Assembly (NCBI GenBank): GCA_020199775.1
Contig: JAIVJZ010000040.1
Location: 372,001-436,000, forward strand
Length of the DNA stretch: 64,000 nt
Origin: Acidobacteriota bacterium
GTDB taxonomy: Bacteria > Acidobacteriota > Blastocatellia > Pyrinomonadales > Pyrinomonadaceae
Direction: 5' to 3'
The first letter of the stretch is position 1. Each line of letters opens with the position of its first letter. The translations under genes were made by a program, and so were the position numbers. The notes beneath the pieces were generated by a model. That model did no database searches and was not told the DNA's origin. It worked only from the letters and a program-made list of their open reading frames with translations. This document shows, one piece after another, positions 8,330-17,022 of this stretch.

Positions 8330-9154
8330 TTATTTCTCTTTCCCCGTCGGCGCGTCCTTGTGGCCGAGGTGTGACTTGCGCGCCAGCATCCACTTCGGGC
8401 TGCTCGTCGCGACGGCTAAATCTTTTATTTTATCTCTGGGGAGCGCGAGCACGAGCACCGGCGGCGGCTTTTCCTCCTTAAGCGGCGTCACGGGCTGAGT
8501 GACCGGAGGGTTCACCGGGTTTGTTTTTTCGGGCTGAGTAGTCGTCGTCGCGGCCGGAGTTGGCGAAGGATTCGCAGGGCTTGTTTTTTCAGTCTGAGCA
8601 GGCGCCGTCGCCGGGGGCAGATTTCCCGCGGGTACACCGACCACGACGAGATCATCAATGGAACACGGCTGCGCCTGCGCGCAATCTACTACTCCCTGCT
8701 CCGTACTCTTCGTGCCGGAAAACCACACAAGTTCCACTATGTCGCCGACTTTTAAGCTCCCGCCGAGCATCGTGTTTAGGTTGGCCGGAATCGGGACTTG
8801 CACCGGGTCTTTCAGCAGGAGCGCGGTCGCCTCGCGTGTCACCAACATGGCGGCCGTCAGTTCATCCCCTCGCTTCACATCGCGCGCCAGTAATCGGTTC
8901 TCAAAATCTTCCAGCCTCTCCCCACTTTTAGCTTTATCTTTTATCTTTCGCAGATGCAGATCACCCGCGGTCAGCGTGTGTAAAGCAGGCAGGTCGCGCG
9001 TCACGGTCACGGCCGGCAGAGGCGTGCCCTGCGCCTCTCTGGTGGCCTCGACTTGAAAGGACAGAAACCGCCAGAGAAAGATCATCAGGATGAACGAGAG
9101 CAGCAGGATCAAACCGCCCGCGATGTATAGTCTGTCACTCGCCAAATCACTCAT
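8330..9154 (-). CDS. CpaB-like SAF-domain membrane-anchored protein
   Basis: The 274-residue product begins MSDLASDRLYIAGGLILLLS with an N-terminal transmembrane helix, followed by a SAF domain (VTVTRDLPALHTLTAGDLHL, then RLLARDVKRGDELTAAMLV) and a second beta domain (VPIPANLNTMLGGSLKVGDIVELV). This order is that of CpaB/RcpC, an assembly protein of Flp/Tad pili. A Pro/Thr-rich linker and a C-terminal segment (VLALPRDKIKDLAVATSSPK) follow. No other pilus gene is nearby, so a different envelope role is possible. The ATG at 9154 has GGTGGAG upstream; an in-frame GTG at 9172 is the alternative. It follows the membrane protein gene by 33 bp. Confidence 0.7.
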   Translation of the reverse strand: MSDLASDRLYIAGGLILLLSFILMIFLWRFLSFQVEATREAQGTPLPAVTVTRDLPALHTLTAGDLHLRKIKDKAKSGERLEDFENRLLARDVKRGDELTAAMLVTREATALLLKDPVQVPIPANLNTMLGGSLKVGDIVELVWFSGTKSTEQGVVDCAQAQPCSIDDLVVVGVPAGNLPPATAPAQTEKTSPANPSPTPAATTTTQPEKTNPVNPPVTQPVTPLKEEKPPPVLVLALPRDKIKDLAVATSSPKWMLARKSHLGHKDAPTGKEK

Positions 9155-9187
9155 GTGTCTTCTCCACCTCACGATTGCCGCTCAGTT

Positions 9188-10180
9188 TCAGGCAGGTTTG
9201 CTTTCGATCAGGTCGGACAGGAATTTACCTATCGGCCCGGCGATGATCGGCCCTAAGATGGCGAGGATGCGCGGCACATACGCGATGTACGAAAGGGTCA
9301 GCCCATGTTTTTTCAGCCACTCTTCCTGTTCATCGGGCGACTCGACTTTCGCCAGAGCCTCGGCGCGGGCGCGCAGCATAATCATCGTGGGCACGTACAC
9401 CGACCCCAGAATTAACGTGTAGGAAATACCAAGTGAAGAGATAATGCCTGTCACGAGGGTTGAGGCGTCCTTGCCGGCCGGACTACCGGCAACCCAAAAA
9501 TCTTTGCCCCAATTAAGCGACGCGCCGAGCCGAAACACGCCCACAATCAGCGCGGCAGCCCCCGCGTAGAGCAGCACGCGCAGCAGCCGCGAGCGGCGTA
9601 TCAACTCTTTCTCATCCTGCGCTTCGTCCGTATTGCGCCAGATAATCGTACAGGCCGCGACGGCCAGCGTGGCCCCCACCATCATGCCCAGCGCGTCGAA
9701 AAGTCGATTATAAAAATTGATGTGCGGTAGAACCTGCGCGACCGTCCTCTCCAACAACATTTGGGCGGGCGAGTTCACGTCCGATGCGGTCAGGATCGCC
9801 ACGTAGAGTCCGATGTCGGCGGCGACGAAGAGCGTGACGAGGATGAGCATCAGGCGCGAGCGCACGCCATGGTGGTGGAGAGCCTGATAGATGATGATAC
9901 CGCTGACGAGCAAGGCAGCTAAACTCACGACCAGATGCAAGCCGCCGGCGAGCGTCCAGTTGACGCGCAAAACGTAGCCCTCGGCGCTGGTCGCAAAGTC
10001 CGGCCTGATGCCTTGAAAGACCGACTCCAGATTTATCAGGTCACATTTATAACCGGGTGAACATTGCAGGAAACTTCGATAGAAGGTAGTGAACGTGAAC
10101 AGGACGAAACTGGTGGTTAAAAGGGGCGCAAAATAAACCAGACGGGACAGCGGGTGGCTAACGGTAATTCGGCTGGTCAT
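9188..10180 (-). CDS. Multi-spanning membrane protein of unknown function
   Basis: The 330-residue product has about seven hydrophobic helices, for example LVYFAPLLTTSFVLFTFTTF, LVVSLAALLVSGIIIYQAL, LMLILVTLFVAADIGLYVAI, LFDALGMMVGATLAVAACTI, LLRVLLYAGAAALIVGVF and ITGI-type segments near the C-terminus. The last 50 residues are amphipathic (ILAILGPIIAGPIGKFLSDL). I recognise no family. It is likely co-transcribed with the SAF-domain gene 33 bp downstream, so the two may work together at the inner membrane. Confidence 0.75.
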   Translation of the reverse strand: MTSRITVSHPLSRLVYFAPLLTTSFVLFTFTTFYRSFLQCSPGYKCDLINLESVFQGIRPDFATSAEGYVLRVNWTLAGGLHLVVSLAALLVSGIIIYQALHHHGVRSRLMLILVTLFVAADIGLYVAILTASDVNSPAQMLLERTVAQVLPHINFYNRLFDALGMMVGATLAVAACTIIWRNTDEAQDEKELIRRSRLLRVLLYAGAAALIVGVFRLGASLNWGKDFWVAGSPAGKDASTLVTGIISSLGISYTLILGSVYVPTMIMLRARAEALAKVESPDEQEEWLKKHGLTLSYIAYVPRILAILGPIIAGPIGKFLSDLIESKPA

Positions 10181-10482
10181 GAGCTTCGACGGTTAAAGCG
10201 TGAGCGACGCGTATAGCAGCCGTCAGCGGCGGGGTTTTGAGTCCTCAAGAGCACGGAATGTGTATGCCAAATCAGAGCACCTGTCAATTAAAATGTGCTT
10301 TGTTCCATCAACCCGCCCCTTCCGATCACGCACGCCCCTTCAAGTCCGCGTGTTTGCGGACGCCGTCGCCGTAGCGTCCGCACGTATTCCTGCGCCGGTC
10401 GGAGCGCGGATTCGGAGATCGTTCATCTCCTCGTTGAAGGGACAACGATTAAGGCCGGAGTTGCTTTTGTAGATGACGCCTT
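10181..10482. other. Intergenic region without a supported gene
   Basis: This 302-bp stretch lies between the start of the membrane protein gene and the stop of dxs, both on the minus strand. Short frames exist but none shows a ribosome-binding site with coding bias, and I see no repeat or hairpin of note. Confidence 0.5.
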
Positions 10483-12420
10483 TTACGAGCGGCGAGCGGC
10501 GGGGAAAGGCATACCCGCGCGACTGCTTTCTTCCACGCACGCCCTGACGCGGGTGTAAATGCCGTCGGCGTCGAGGCCGTATTTGGCGAGCAGGAGGCGC
10601 GCGTCGCCGTGCGTGACGAGGCGGTCGGGCACGCCCATGCGCACGACGCGCACCTGTCCGAGCAGGCCGTTCTCTTCCAACAGTTCCATCACGGCCGAGC
10701 CGAAGCCGCCCGCGAGGTAGGCTTCCTCCACCGTCACGATCAGACGCTTCGTGCGCGCGAGCGCGAGCAGCAGCCCGGCGTCGAGGGGTTTGACGAAACG
10801 CGCGTTGACGACCGTGGCTTCAACCCCGTCGCGCGCCAGACGTTCCGCCGCCTGCACGGACGGATGCACCATCGAACCGTAAGCGAGGATGGCAACGTCG
10901 CCCCCCTGATCGCGCAGGATTTCGCCCTTGCCGATCTCCAGAAGTTCGGGCGCGCGCGCGATGTCCGCGCCCACGCCGTTGCCGCGCGGGTAGCGCATCG
11001 CCGCCGCGCCCCTGTGCTCGATCATCGTGTAGAGCATGTCGCGCATCTCGCCTTCGTCCTTCGGAGCCATGACGACGATGTTCGGCACGGCGCGCAGGTA
11101 GGCAATGTCCAGCAGGCCGTGGTGCGTCGGGCCGTCGCCGCCGACGATCCCGGCGCGATCCATGCAGAACTTCACGTTCAATTCCTGGATACAAACGTCG
11201 TGGACGATCTGGTCGAAGCCGCGTTGCAGGAACGTCGAGTAGATCGCGCAGACGGGCTTCAGACCTTCCGTGGACATTCCGGCGGCGAACGTCACGCAGT
11301 GCTGTTCGGCGATGCCGACGTCGAAGGAGCGTTCGGGAAATTTCTCCAACGCCATATCGATCCCCGTGCCGTCGGGCATGGCGGCGGTCAGGGCGATGAT
11401 CTTTTCATCGCGCGTCATCAATTCGCAGAGCGTCTGCCCGAGCACCGCCGTGTAGCTCGGCGCGGAGGCCGACGATTTAATGGCCGCGCCCGTCTTCGGG
11501 TCGAACGCGCCCGTCGCGTGCCACGCGTAATAGTTCTTTTCGCGCGCCGGGAAGCCTTTGCCTTTGGTCGTCAACGCGTGGACGATGACGGGGCTGTCGG
11601 TGATCTGCTGCGCCTCGCGCAGCGCGTGGACGAGCGCCTGCGTGTCGTGGCCGTCAACGTAGCCGATGTACTTGAAGCCGAGTTCGTTGACGAGCGCGCC
11701 GGGCAACACGGCCGCCGCGATGGCATCCTTGACGGTCTTCGCCGCCTGATGCAGGCGCTCTCCGAACGACGGCACGGCGCGCAGAGCCTCGCCCACTTCG
11801 TCTTTGAAACGATGATACCCTTGCGCCTCGCGCAGACGATTCAAATAACCCGTGAGCGCGCCGACGGCCGGGGCGATGGACATCTCGTTGTCGTTCAAGA
11901 GGACGATGAGGCGCGTCTTCAAATGTCCCGCCTGATTGATCGCCTCCATCGCCATGCCGCCCGCGAGACTCGAATCGCCGATGAGCGCGGCGACGTGGTG
12001 TGATTTGCCTTCGCGGTCGCGCGCAATCGCCATCCCGAGCGCGGCCGACAGCGACGTGGACGCGTGACCCGCGCCGAACGTGTCGTACTCAGATTCGTCG
12101 CGGCGCAGGAAACCGCTCAGGCCGTCGTACTGTTTGATGGTCGGCAGTTGGTCGCGCCGCCCCGTCAGAATCTTGTGCGCGTAGGCTTGATGGCCGACAT
12201 CCCAGACGAGGCGATCCTCCGGCGTCTCGAACGCGTAATGGAGGGCGACGGCGAGTTCGACCGCGCCGAGACTTGCGCCCGTGTGCCCGCCGACGCGCGC
12301 CATCGTCTCGATGATGTACTGGCGAATTTCGGCAGCCACCTCCGGCAACTGTTCGAGCGATAGCCGACGCAAATCGGCGGGCGTATTGATGTGCTGGATG
12401 AGTCTCATTTCGCCGCGCAT
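10483..12420 (-). CDS. dxs: 1-deoxy-D-xylulose-5-phosphate synthase
   Basis: The 645-residue product is full length for Dxs, the thiamine-diphosphate enzyme that condenses pyruvate and glyceraldehyde 3-phosphate at the start of the MEP isoprenoid pathway. Visible landmarks are HTGASLGAVELAVALHYAF, VWDVGHQAYAHKILTGR, the TPP/Mg motif GDSSLAGGMAMEAINQ, YIGYVDGHD, and in the transketolase-like centre DVGIAEQHCVTFAAGM and DRAGIVGGDGPTHHG. The C-terminal domain follows. Two ATGs fit the start (12420 and 12408); the second (MRLIQHINTPADLRRL) matches the usual Dxs N-terminus. No ispA or xseB is adjacent. Confidence 0.95.
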   Translation of the reverse strand: MRGEMRLIQHINTPADLRRLSLEQLPEVAAEIRQYIIETMARVGGHTGASLGAVELAVALHYAFETPEDRLVWDVGHQAYAHKILTGRRDQLPTIKQYDGLSGFLRRDESEYDTFGAGHASTSLSAALGMAIARDREGKSHHVAALIGDSSLAGGMAMEAINQAGHLKTRLIVLLNDNEMSIAPAVGALTGYLNRLREAQGYHRFKDEVGEALRAVPSFGERLHQAAKTVKDAIAAAVLPGALVNELGFKYIGYVDGHDTQALVHALREAQQITDSPVIVHALTTKGKGFPAREKNYYAWHATGAFDPKTGAAIKSSASAPSYTAVLGQTLCELMTRDEKIIALTAAMPDGTGIDMALEKFPERSFDVGIAEQHCVTFAAGMSTEGLKPVCAIYSTFLQRGFDQIVHDVCIQELNVKFCMDRAGIVGGDGPTHHGLLDIAYLRAVPNIVVMAPKDEGEMRDMLYTMIEHRGAAAMRYPRGNGVGADIARAPELLEIGKGEILRDQGGDVAILAYGSMVHPSVQAAERLARDGVEATVVNARFVKPLDAGLLLALARTKRLIVTVEEAYLAGGFGSAVMELLEENGLLGQVRVVRMGVPDRLVTHGDARLLLAKYGLDADGIYTRVRACVEESSRAGMPFPAARRS

Positions 12421-12446
12421 TGTAACGCGGGAAACGCGAAAGGAGA

Positions 12447-12498
12447 AAGTAGGTAGAAGGCCGGGATGAGAAAGTTCGGCCTTTCGCCGCGTCTACTT
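12447..12498. other. Imperfect hairpin in the dxs upstream region
   Basis: AAGTAG (12447-12452) pairs with CTACTT (12493-12498), and inside it AAGGCCG (12457-12463) pairs with CGGCCTT (12477-12483). On the plus strand ATTTTTC follows. It lies 27 bp upstream of the dxs start, so on the minus strand it would be part of the 5' leader. Confidence 0.35.
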
Positions 12499-12660
12499 AT
12501 TTTTCAGACCAACCGTGCGCGGCGGGCGTCTAAACGGGCGTGAGTGAATCGGGGCGACCGGAAGGCGGTTGAGTTGTCCGAACGCGCGTGTGTGCGCGCT
12601 AAATTTCGCGCGCACGCGGCGGCAATCTTAAATTTGTGAGTTGCATAAGGAGTTAAACGG

Positions 12661-13194
12661 ATGAAAAGTATTTTCACGCGCGCGGGCTTGATCGCGGGTC
12701 TGACGGCGTTGCTCTCAATCGCGGCGTTCGCGCAGACGACCGCGCCGCAGGGCGAGGGGCAAGGGGAAGGTCGTGGCGGCCGTCGTGGACGAATGGGCGA
12801 GAGGCGCGTCGGTCGCGGCGAGCGCAGGGGCGAAGGCGGCGGTCGCGGGATGTTGGAGCGGCGCGCGCTCAGTCGTCTCAACTTGTCCGACGCGCAACGC
12901 GCCGAGTTGCGCGAGATCGAAGCGCGCTACGCCGAGAGTTTCAAAGCGCAGCGGTTGGAGATGCGTCAACTGATCGAGTTGCGCCAGCAGGGCGCGACGC
13001 TCACGCCCGAACAGCGACAGCGCGCCCGGCAACTGCGCGGCGAACTGCGCGACAGCGCGGAGAAGATGCAAGCCGAACTCCGCGCCGTGCTCACGCCCGA
13101 ACAGCGCGACCAACTCAAGCGGATGCGCGAAGAAGGCGAAGCGCGCCGCAAGCAGCGACGCGAAACCTTGGGCATGCCGGACGACGACCAGTAA
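12661..13194 (+). CDS. Spy/CpxP-like periplasmic LTxxQ protein
   Basis: The 177-residue product has a signal peptide (MKSIFTRAGLIAGLTALLSI, cleavage near AFAQ), a Gly/Arg-rich linker (GEGRGGRRGRMGERRVGRG) and a helical core with the motifs LSDAQRAELREI, LTPEQRQRARQL and LTPEQRDQLKRM. LTPEQ motifs on Arg-rich helices define the Spy/CpxP family of periplasmic chaperones and stress sensors. AAGGAG lies 8 nt before the ATG. It is divergent from dxs and convergent with the phosphoesterase gene, so it is transcribed alone. Confidence 0.82.
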   Translation: MKSIFTRAGLIAGLTALLSIAAFAQTTAPQGEGQGEGRGGRRGRMGERRVGRGERRGEGGGRGMLERRALSRLNLSDAQRAELREIEARYAESFKAQRLEMRQLIELRQQGATLTPEQRQRARQLRGELRDSAEKMQAELRAVLTPEQRDQLKRMREEGEARRKQRRETLGMPDDDQ

Positions 13195-13198
13195 ACGA

Positions 13199-13287
13199 AT
13201 AAGGGGTAAAGGGGAAGGGGGAAGGGGGAAGGGAGAAAGCGAGGCTCGCACTCTCTTTCCCCTTCCCCTTTACCCTTTACCCCTCTT
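13199..13287. repeat. Heptamer palindrome, unit GGGGAAG
   Basis: The left arm (13201-13239) is a run of 7-bp units (GGGGTAA, AGGGGAA, GGGGGAA x2 and a variant); the right arm (13251-13287) is its near complement. The gap is about 11 bp. It lies between two convergent genes and could end transcription in both directions. The right arm supplies the TAA stop of the phosphoesterase gene (13277-13279). Confidence 0.88.
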
Positions 13288-14137
13288 CACCAAACGCTGC
13301 GCGGCGCAGGCGCAGCACGGCGATTTCGGGACGCGCGCCGAAACGGATGGGGAGGCCGACGACGCCCGTGCCGCGCGAGACGTAAAGCTGCGCGCCCGCC
13401 CGTTCGTAACGCCCGCGCAGGTATTTGAACTCGTTGAGGAAACGCGCGGGCGCGCCGATGAACGGCAGACTCACCTGCCCGCCGTGCGTGTGCCCGCTCA
13501 GGACGAGCGAGATGCCCGCCACTTCCGGCAGGTCGAAGACCTCCGGCTCGTGCGAGAGCAGCAGCGCGGGACGCCTGCGGTCGAGCCGGCCCACGGCGCG
13601 CGCCCAATCCGCGTAGCCCCAAGACCAGTCGTCTATGCCCGCCAGTTGCAGCGCGTCCGCGCCGCGCGTGATCTCCGTGTGGACGTTGTCGAGCACGCCG
13701 ATCCCGCGTCTGACGAGCGCGCGCCGCGTCAACTCCCCGTCCGTGTGGTGGTCGTGATTGCCGAGCACAGCCCACACGCCCGCCGGGGCCGAGAGCGCGC
13801 CGAGCGCCTCAGCGCACGGCTCGATATACCTGCGCCGCGTCGTCGTGTAGTCGCCCGTCAAGACCACCATGTCGCCGCGCGCGCCCTGCGCCAACTCCAC
13901 GACCCGCCGCACCTCTTCGAGCGATACGAGCGCACTGTGATGCACGTCCGACACCTGCACGATGCGGAAATTCTCGAACGCCGCGGGCAGTTCGCGTATG
14001 AAAATATCCGTCTCCGTCAACTCGTAATCGTGAATCTCAAACAGGCTCGCGTAGGCGGCCGTGCCCGACACGCCGAGCAGCCCGGCCGCCGCCAGACCCC
14101 GTAAAAACTGCCTCCGCGTGAGATTAACTTTCGCCAT
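13277..14137 (-). CDS. Tat-exported metallophosphoesterase
   Basis: The 286-residue product begins MAKVNLTRRQFLRGLAAAGL, a twin-arginine signal. The calcineurin-like metal ligands follow in order: VQVSDVHHSALV, VVLTGDYTTT, VLGNHDHHTDG, LLLSHEPEVFDL and LVLSGHTHGGQVSLP. This is the YkuE/YaeI-like class of exported phosphoesterases, which act on phospholipid or undecaprenyl pyrophosphate-type substrates; the substrate here is unknown. The frame continues upstream to 14341, but the Tat motif places the start at 14137. Confidence 0.9.
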   Translation of the reverse strand: MAKVNLTRRQFLRGLAAAGLLGVSGTAAYASLFEIHDYELTETDIFIRELPAAFENFRIVQVSDVHHSALVSLEEVRRVVELAQGARGDMVVLTGDYTTTRRRYIEPCAEALGALSAPAGVWAVLGNHDHHTDGELTRRALVRRGIGVLDNVHTEITRGADALQLAGIDDWSWGYADWARAVGRLDRRRPALLLSHEPEVFDLPEVAGISLVLSGHTHGGQVSLPFIGAPARFLNEFKYLRGRYERAGAQLYVSRGTGVVGLPIRFGARPEIAVLRLRRAAFGEEG

Positions 14138-14386
14138 CGCGCCGCTGATTGTAGCACCCGCGCGCGGCGGCCGACCCGGTCGCGCACGGCGCGCCGACAG
14201 CGAATAGTCCGGGGATTTAAGCCCGACGCTTCCGGCCAGTACGCCCCCGTACAAACAGGACGGGATAAGTGTGGTAAGTAATAGCTTGCCCCGATCCCCT
14301 GAATTCCCCGTCCAAACCTTTCGCACCAGTGTGCGAAACACGCCCCGACCGGGCGTGTAAGCAAGATTTTCGAGGAGGAAACAATC

Positions 14387-15019
14387 GTGAAGAAGAGATT
14401 CACTTACCTTTCGCTGGCGGCTCTCGCCTCACTGACGCTGACCGGAGCGTTCTTCTATTCGACGGCTTCGGGCGTGCAGAGCGACCGCGGACAGTGCCAG
14501 CAAACCTGCACCCGGCAATATCAGGAATGCCGTCGCGCCGCCAACGCCAACGCCGCCGCCTGCCGCCAAGCCTTCGACACGTGCCGCGCCGGTTGCCGCG
14601 ATAACGGCAACACGAATGGCAACACCAACGGCAACACCAACGGCAACACCAACGGGAATACCAATGGCAACACCAACGGGAATACCAACGGGAATACCAA
14701 CGGGAATACCAACGGGAATACCAATGGAAACATGAATGGGAACATGAATGGGAACATGAATGGCAACATGAATGGGAACATGAATGGGAACATGAATGGC
14801 AACACGAACGGCAACATGAACGGCAACATGAACGGCAACATGAACGGCAACATGAACGGGAACACGAACGGGAACACGAACGGGAACACGAACGGGAACG
14901 ACAACCGCCCCGGCGTCAGGCGCGGGCGCAACCCGAACCCCGGCACGCCGCGCGGCCCCGTCAACAAGAACACCAACACCAACACCGGCAACACCAACAA
15001 CAGCAACCAGTCGAGGTAA
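14387..15019 (+). CDS. Secreted six-Cys protein with (NGNT/NGNM) repeat tail
   Basis: The 210-residue product starts at a GTG with GAGGAGG 8 nt upstream and has a signal peptide (YLSLAALASLTLTGAFFYS). Residues 37-70 hold six cysteines in a symmetrical pattern C-x3-C-x6-C-x10-C-x6-C-x3-C, which suggests a disulphide-bonded helical hairpin. Residues 73-172 are 25 tetrapeptides NGNT or NGNM (last NGND), then a basic Pro/Asn-rich tail. I recognise no named family. A strong terminator follows. The repeat must be flexible and hydrophilic; a spacer or matrix role is only a guess. Confidence 0.8.
   Translation: MKKRFTYLSLAALASLTLTGAFFYSTASGVQSDRGQCQQTCTRQYQECRRAANANAAACRQAFDTCRAGCRDNGNTNGNTNGNTNGNTNGNTNGNTNGNTNGNTNGNTNGNTNGNMNGNMNGNMNGNMNGNMNGNMNGNTNGNMNGNMNGNMNGNMNGNTNGNTNGNTNGNDNRPGVRRGRNPNPGTPRGPVNKNTNTNTGNTNNSNQSR
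14603..14902 (+). repeat. Coding 12-bp tandem repeat, 25 units
   Basis: The DNA repeats with a 12-bp period, mostly GGCAACACCAAC or GGGAACATGAAC variants, encoding 25 tetrapeptides NGN(T/M/D). Synonymous changes are clustered (runs of T units, then M units, then mixed), consistent with growth by slippage or unequal exchange. Confidence 0.92.
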
Positions 15020-15062
15020 GCGGCCGGGTCTTTCGTCAGAGTCCTTCCGGCATCGACCAACC

Positions 15063-15096
15063 GAGGGCGGCATTCAACGGCTTGAATGCCGCCCTC
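15063..15096 (+). terminator. Terminator of the NGN-repeat gene
   Basis: A perfect 15-bp stem (GAGGGCGGCATTCAA at 15063-15077 with its complement at 15082-15096) has a 4-nt loop and is followed by GCATTTTCATCTTTT. It lies 43 bp after the stop. Confidence 0.9.
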
Positions 15097-15199
15097 GCAT
15101 TTTCATCTTTTCCATCCGGCGCGCGCCCGGTCGTTCCTGACGCGCGCTTGACAATCAACCTTCGCGGGCTAGAATATCAATTCGTTTGCGAGCCTTTGC

Positions 15200-15290
15200 G
15201 GAGATATGGCCGAGTGGCTGAAGGCGGCGGTTTGCTAAACCGTTATGGGTCAAAAGCCCATCGCAGGTTCGAATCCTGCTATCTCCGCCA
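15200..15290 (+). tRNA. tRNA-Ser(GCT)
   Basis: A 7-bp acceptor stem (GGAGATA with TATCTCC), an anticodon loop TTGCTAA with anticodon GCT, a long variable arm (ATGGG...CCCAT) and a T arm GCAGGTTCGAATCCTGC are visible. CCA is encoded (15288-15290). It reads AGC/AGT codons. Confidence 0.95.
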
Positions 15291-15298
15291 TAACTTTC

Positions 15299-15388
15299 GA
15301 GAGGTCAGAGTTGTCAGAGGTCAGAGGTCAGTGAAAGGCTTTATGTCCTTTCTTCTACTGATCTCTCATCTCTGACCTCTGACCTCTT
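15299..15388. repeat. Heptamer palindrome, unit AGGTCAG
   Basis: The left arm (15299-15332) is built of AGAGGTC/AGGTCAG heptamers and the right arm (15357-15388) of CTGACCT heptamers. It fills the spacer between tRNA-Ser and gltX; the right arm ends 5 bp before the gltX start. Confidence 0.88.
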
Positions 15389-15393
15389 TTATT

Positions 15394-16941
15394 ATGATTC
15401 GAGTCCGTTTCGCACCATCACCCACCGGCTACCTGCACATCGGCGCGGCGCGCACCGCGCTCTTCAACTGGCTCTACGCGCGCAAAATCGGCGGCACGTT
15501 TCTGCTCCGCATCGAAGACACAGACCTCCAGCGTTCGACCGACGAATCGACGCGCTCGATCATCGAAGGTCTCCACTGGCTCGGGCTCGACTACGACGAA
15601 GAGTTGGTCTTCCAGTCGGCCAACGCCGACAAGCACCGCGCCGCCGCGCTCCGTCTCATCGAAGCGGGCAAGGCTTACCGCGACTTCACGCCGAAGGCCG
15701 AACGCGCCGACGCCAACGTCAAACAGGAGATCGCCGAACGCGCCCGCGCCGCCTCCCATACGGGCACGGATCATCGCAGCAACCCCTTCCGCGATCTCTC
15801 TTCGCAAGAGTCAGAATCACGAGCCGCCGCGGGCGAGCCTTTCGCCGTGCGTCTCAAAGTCGCGCGCGAGGGTCTTTCCAGTTTCGTAGACGCGGTTTAC
15901 GGCGCGCAGGAGCGCGACTATGCGGAGATCGAAGACCTCGTGCTGCTGCGCTCGGACGGCCACCCGCTCTACAACCTCTCCGTCGTCTGCGACGACATCG
16001 AGATGCGGATCACAGACGTGATTCGCGGCCAAGATCACCTGACCAACACGCACAAGCAGATTCTCATCTACGAGGCTCTGAATGCTTCCGTGCCGCGCTT
16101 CGCGCACCTGCCGCTGATCCTCGCGCCCGGCGGAAAGAAGTTGTCGAAAAGAATTCACGGCGAAATCGTTTCGCTGACGACTTACCGCGACGCGGGTTTT
16201 CTGCCCGCCGCCGTGTGCAATTTCCTTGCTTTGCTCGGCTGGTCGCCGGCAGGCGTTCAATTCGCCGCCACTTCGACGCCCGGCAACGAAGAGGTTCCGG
16301 TCGATCCGCGTGTCGGCGAATTAATGTCTTTGAGGGAGATGATCGACAACTTCTCACTCGAACGCATTCACCGCAATCCCGCAATTTTTAATTTCGACGC
16401 CAACAACCCGAAGCGTTGGACGGACGACAAGTTGCTCTGGATGAATGCCCATTACATCCGCACGCTGCCGCACGAAGAATTACTGCCGCTCGTGCGCGCC
16501 GAACTCGAAGCGTCGAGATTGTGGCGCGAAGAGTACGCGGGCGACCGCCGCGACTGGTTCGCCCGTGCCGTCGATCTCATCCGCGAGCGTTTCTACACGC
16601 TCAAGGATTTCTCCGGTCAGGGCCGCGCCTACTTCGGTGACGAATTCGAGTTTGACGAGGCGGCCGTGAAGAAGAATTTGCAGAAAGAGCCGCGCCTCAA
16701 GGAACTGCTGCCCGTGCTCGCCGCGCGCATCGATCAGACCGAACCTTTCACGCAGGAGACCTGCGAGGCCAGCTTGCGCGCCTGCGCGGAGGAGACGGGC
16801 GTCAAAGCCGGTCTCTTCATCAACGCCGCGCGCACCGCCCTGACCGGGCAAGCGGTCGGTCCTTCGATGTTCGAGGTCTTCGACCTCGTCGGGCGCGACG
16901 CTTCCGCGCGCCGCCTGCGCGAGGCCGTGCGCCTGATCTAG
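15394..16941 (+). CDS. gltX: Glutamyl-tRNA synthetase
   Basis: The 515-residue product charges tRNA-Glu. It has the class I signature near the start (FAPSPTGYLHIGAARTALFN), RIEDTDLQRS, the conserved GDDIEMRITDVIRGQDHLTN region (here VVCDDIEMRITDVIRGQDHL), and KLSKR as the KMSKS-type motif. A C-terminal helical anticodon-binding domain follows. The length is normal. It begins at an ATG just after a heptamer palindrome and shows no operon partner. Confidence 0.96.
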   Translation: MIRVRFAPSPTGYLHIGAARTALFNWLYARKIGGTFLLRIEDTDLQRSTDESTRSIIEGLHWLGLDYDEELVFQSANADKHRAAALRLIEAGKAYRDFTPKAERADANVKQEIAERARAASHTGTDHRSNPFRDLSSQESESRAAAGEPFAVRLKVAREGLSSFVDAVYGAQERDYAEIEDLVLLRSDGHPLYNLSVVCDDIEMRITDVIRGQDHLTNTHKQILIYEALNASVPRFAHLPLILAPGGKKLSKRIHGEIVSLTTYRDAGFLPAAVCNFLALLGWSPAGVQFAATSTPGNEEVPVDPRVGELMSLREMIDNFSLERIHRNPAIFNFDANNPKRWTDDKLLWMNAHYIRTLPHEELLPLVRAELEASRLWREEYAGDRRDWFARAVDLIRERFYTLKDFSGQGRAYFGDEFEFDEAAVKKNLQKEPRLKELLPVLAARIDQTEPFTQETCEASLRACAEETGVKAGLFINAARTALTGQAVGPSMFEVFDLVGRDASARRLREAVRLI

Positions 16942-17022
16942 AAATTTATCTTCCGACGCCGTCAGGCGCGCCCGTCGAGAAAACTCTTGCGCGCCTTTCG
17001 CCAGCTTTACACAGGAGTCATC

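Noticed and set aside
14603..14902. Possible CRISPR-like array
   Set aside because: The 12-bp repeat has no spacers and is in-frame coding sequence.
14521..15060. Hydrophobic repeat frame on the minus strand (FPFMLP-like)
   Set aside because: It is the antisense of the NGNT repeat and has no RBS; periodicity comes from the coding repeat.
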